The notes under the pieces were generated by a model. It was not told where the DNA came from. It saw nothing but the letters and a program-made list of their open reading frames with translations, and searched no databases. A stretch of DNA of 64,000 bases, taken from the NCBI RefSeq assembly GCF_014648255.1, contig NZ_BMQT01000006.1, forward strand, positions 310,001 to 374,000, given 5' to 3'. Shown here one piece after another: positions 62,677 through 64,000 of the stretch. The position numbers and the translations under genes are program-made. The number at the start of each line of letters is the position of its first letter. The first letter of the stretch is position 1. The stretch comes from Nocardioides albus (GTDB lineage: Bacteria; Actinomycetota; Actinomycetes; Propionibacteriales; Nocardioidaceae).

Positions 62677-63656
62677 CACAGATCCTTCGGCTCGATGTCG
62701 TCGCGGATGCCGATGAAGCTCGGCTGCCGCAGCCGGCCCTCGTAGCTCGCCGCCGCGACCGCGGTGCCGTGGGTCTCCACCTCCACGACGAGGAGCGGCT
62801 CGACCCAGTGGGTCCCCTTCGCGTCCACGGCCGGCACTCCCCCGTCGGGATCGACGTCGGGACCGGCGAAAGGGTTCCGCCCGGTCTCACGGAGCAGCTC
62901 CCCGAGCCGCTGGGCCCGTTTGCCGGTGATGCCGCTGCCGACCCGCCCGCGGTAGATCAGCCCGTCGGGCGTCGGCTGCCCGACGAGCAGTGCGCCGAGA
63001 CGCTCGGTGCCGCCCTCGGTGCCCACCTCGGGTCGCCAGCCGCCGACCACCAGCGAGGCCCGGTAGCGGTGGGGCAGCTTGATCCAGTCCTTGCTCCGCT
63101 CCCCCGGCCGGTAGCGGCTGCCACGACGCTTCGACACGATCCCCTCGAGCCCCTGCTGCTTGGTGACCTCATGGAGCATGTGGCCGTCCTCGTAGGTCCC
63201 CGGCACCTGCCACGAACCCAGGTCACCGTCGGCGTGAAGGCCCTCGAGCACCTTGCGCCGCTCGGTCCAGGGCTCGTCGACGAGCAGCCGCCCGTCGAGA
63301 CGGAGAAGATCGAAGACCATGTACGTCGCGGGCCGCTCCGCCGCGAACCGGGCCGCCTTTCGGCGATCACGGTTGTGCATCCTGTCCATGAGCACGCGGA
63401 AGTCCGGGAGCCCGCCGTCGTTGAGGGCGATCACCTCGCCATCGACGAGGAGGTCGCGCGTCGGACCGTCCGCGATCTCCGGCCAGGCAGTCGTCGCGTC
63501 GTTCTCGTTGCGCGTCGTCAGCCGAGCCTGCGTACGTCCTGCGGGGCTGTCGCCGAGAAGACGGATGCCGTCCCACTTGACCTCATGGACCCACTCCTCC
63601 CCCGGCGGCACGTGGCTGCCAGGCGTGGCCAACATGGGGCGCAGCGTTGAGCGCAT
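62676..63656 (-). CDS. ATP-dependent DNA ligase (NHEJ, LigD ligase domain)
   Basis: 326 residues. Adenylated Lys27 in EVKWDGIRLL, then TRNENDAT, LLVDGEVIAL, FDLLRLDGR, EGIVSKRRGSRYRPG and WIKLPH, followed by the OB-fold. Seals DNA ends held by Ku. No phosphoesterase domain is present. ATG at 63656 was chosen because the family begins near there (RPMLATPG); ATG at 63674 is also possible. Coupled to the polymerase gene and divergent from ku. Confidence 0.93.
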   Translation of the reverse strand: MRSTLRPMLATPGSHVPPGEEWVHEVKWDGIRLLGDSPAGRTQARLTTRNENDATTAWPEIADGPTRDLLVDGEVIALNDGGLPDFRVLMDRMHNRDRRKAARFAAERPATYMVFDLLRLDGRLLVDEPWTERRKVLEGLHADGDLGSWQVPGTYEDGHMLHEVTKQQGLEGIVSKRRGSRYRPGERSKDWIKLPHRYRASLVVGGWRPEVGTEGGTERLGALLVGQPTPDGLIYRGRVGSGITGKRAQRLGELLRETGRNPFAGPDVDPDGGVPAVDAKGTHWVEPLLVVEVETHGTAVAAASYEGRLRQPSFIGIRDDIEPKDL

Positions 63657-63714
63657 GACCCCATCTTGCTTCATCCCGCCGTACGTGGGTGGCTCTGACG
63701 TGGGCAAATGGGGT

Positions 63715-63740
63715 ACCGATATCGGTGAATCCAACCGATA
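63715..63740. promoter_or_regulatory. operator-like repeats between NHEJ ligase and ku
   Basis: ACCGATATCGGT at 63715-63726 is a perfect palindrome; ACCGATA recurs at 63734-63740, so TATCGGT-7 nt-ACCGATA forms a second, overlapping dyad. Three half-sites in the 119-nt divergent region, 35 nt before the ku ATG. Confidence 0.7.
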
Positions 63741-63775
63741 CTGGGTGAGTTCCTACCGACTGACGAGGGGTCCGT

Positions 63776-64000
63776 ATGCGTGCGATCTGGAAGGGTGCGG
63801 TCTCGTTCGGGCTGGTCAGCGTGCCCGTGAAGCTCTACTCGGCGACGGAGTCCCACGACGTCTCCTTCCGTCAGGTGCACCAGGCCGATGGCGGCCGGAT
63901 CCGCTATCAGCGGATCTGCTCGATCGACGGCGAGGAGGTGCCCTACTCCGAGATCGCGAAGGGCTATGAGACCGAGGACGGCGAGATGGTCATCCTCACC
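63776..64000 (+). CDS. ku: Ku protein, 5' part
   Basis: 75 codons visible: MRAIWKGAVSFGLVSVPVKLY, then HDVSFRQVHQADGGRIRYQRICSIDGEEVPYSEIAKGYE, the start of a bacterial Ku homologue, the dimeric ring protein that binds DNA ends and recruits LigD. ATG at 63776 has GAGGGG 5 nt upstream. The gene runs off the right edge. Divergent from ligase and polymerase genes, completing an NHEJ locus. Confidence 0.95.
   Translation, partial: MRAIWKGAVSFGLVSVPVKLYSATESHDVSFRQVHQADGGRIRYQRICSIDGEEVPYSEIAKGYETEDGEMVILT

Overview
The window is high-GC actinobacterial chromosome. A member of Nocardioidaceae (Nocardioides or a close relative) is the best guess. The grounds are the GC-rich third codon positions, frequent GTG and TTG starts, many leaderless promoters (TANNNT box 6-8 nt before the start codon), a DUF222/HNH '13E12'-type gene, an intergenic tandem repeat of the 'CTCGACCAGCG' type, the CysM/CysO/Mec cysteine pathway and bacterial NHEJ genes. 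It reads as ordinary chromosome with a few small mobile or accessory insertions; no prophage or large island is visible.

Layout. 1-5600: partial gene, zinc-ribbon membrane protein, trigger factor, tRNA-Pro(TGG) and tRNA-Gly(TCC), SpoIIE phosphatase, Nei-type glycosylase and rpiB. 5601-8064: accessory stretch with a hairpin-rich non-coding segment, a DUF222/HNH gene and a 26-bp tandem repeat. 8065-15716: phosphatase-like fusion with altered metal ligands, LURP-one-like protein, methyltransferase and esterase, cardiolipin synthase, HExxH lipoprotein, and a thioredoxin-lipoprotein/CcdA pair. 15726-18189: a toxin-antitoxin operon under a 31-bp palindrome, a ComB-like phosphatase and an APH-like kinase.

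18287-36747 holds a cluster whose backbone matches the M. tuberculosis order pncB-clpS-DUF2017-mec-cysO-cysM-murI-(Rv1339 metallo-hydrolase)-rph-rdgB as I remember it. Here it is interrupted by two independent ABC-2 exporter plus NarL-type two-component cassettes (19749-23485 and 30055-33661), by two tandem NPP-like phosphodiesterases and by an FAD monooxygenase. CysO ends in Gly-Gly-Cys, so its JAMM protease neighbour (mec) would have to trim it before it can carry sulfur for CysM. pncB and pncA make NAD salvage enzymes and flank an 86-nt hairpin.

37509-52699: MFS transporter, DUF1697, MarR and CutC, with a probable MITE inserted precisely into the shared CTAG of the marR and cutC stop codons. 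These are followed by a helicase/DUF3039 pair, YqgE, a TetR regulator with a palindromic operator and a divergent target, a DUF3048 lipoprotein, FabG, two secreted glycerophosphodiesterases, HIT, an SseB-like protein, an M15 peptidase and phenylalanine hydroxylase.

52942-64000: tmRNA and smpB, then a cell-division group (M23 coiled-coil factor, ftsX, ftsE) and prfB. An NlpC/P60 wall hydrolase follows behind a c-di-AMP (ydaO) riboswitch, then an OmpR-type regulator and split NHEJ genes (LigD polymerase and ligase) divergent from ku, which runs off the window. tmRNA/SmpB and PrfB serve translation termination and ribosome rescue; FtsEX with the M23 protein and NlpC/P60 serve septal wall cutting.
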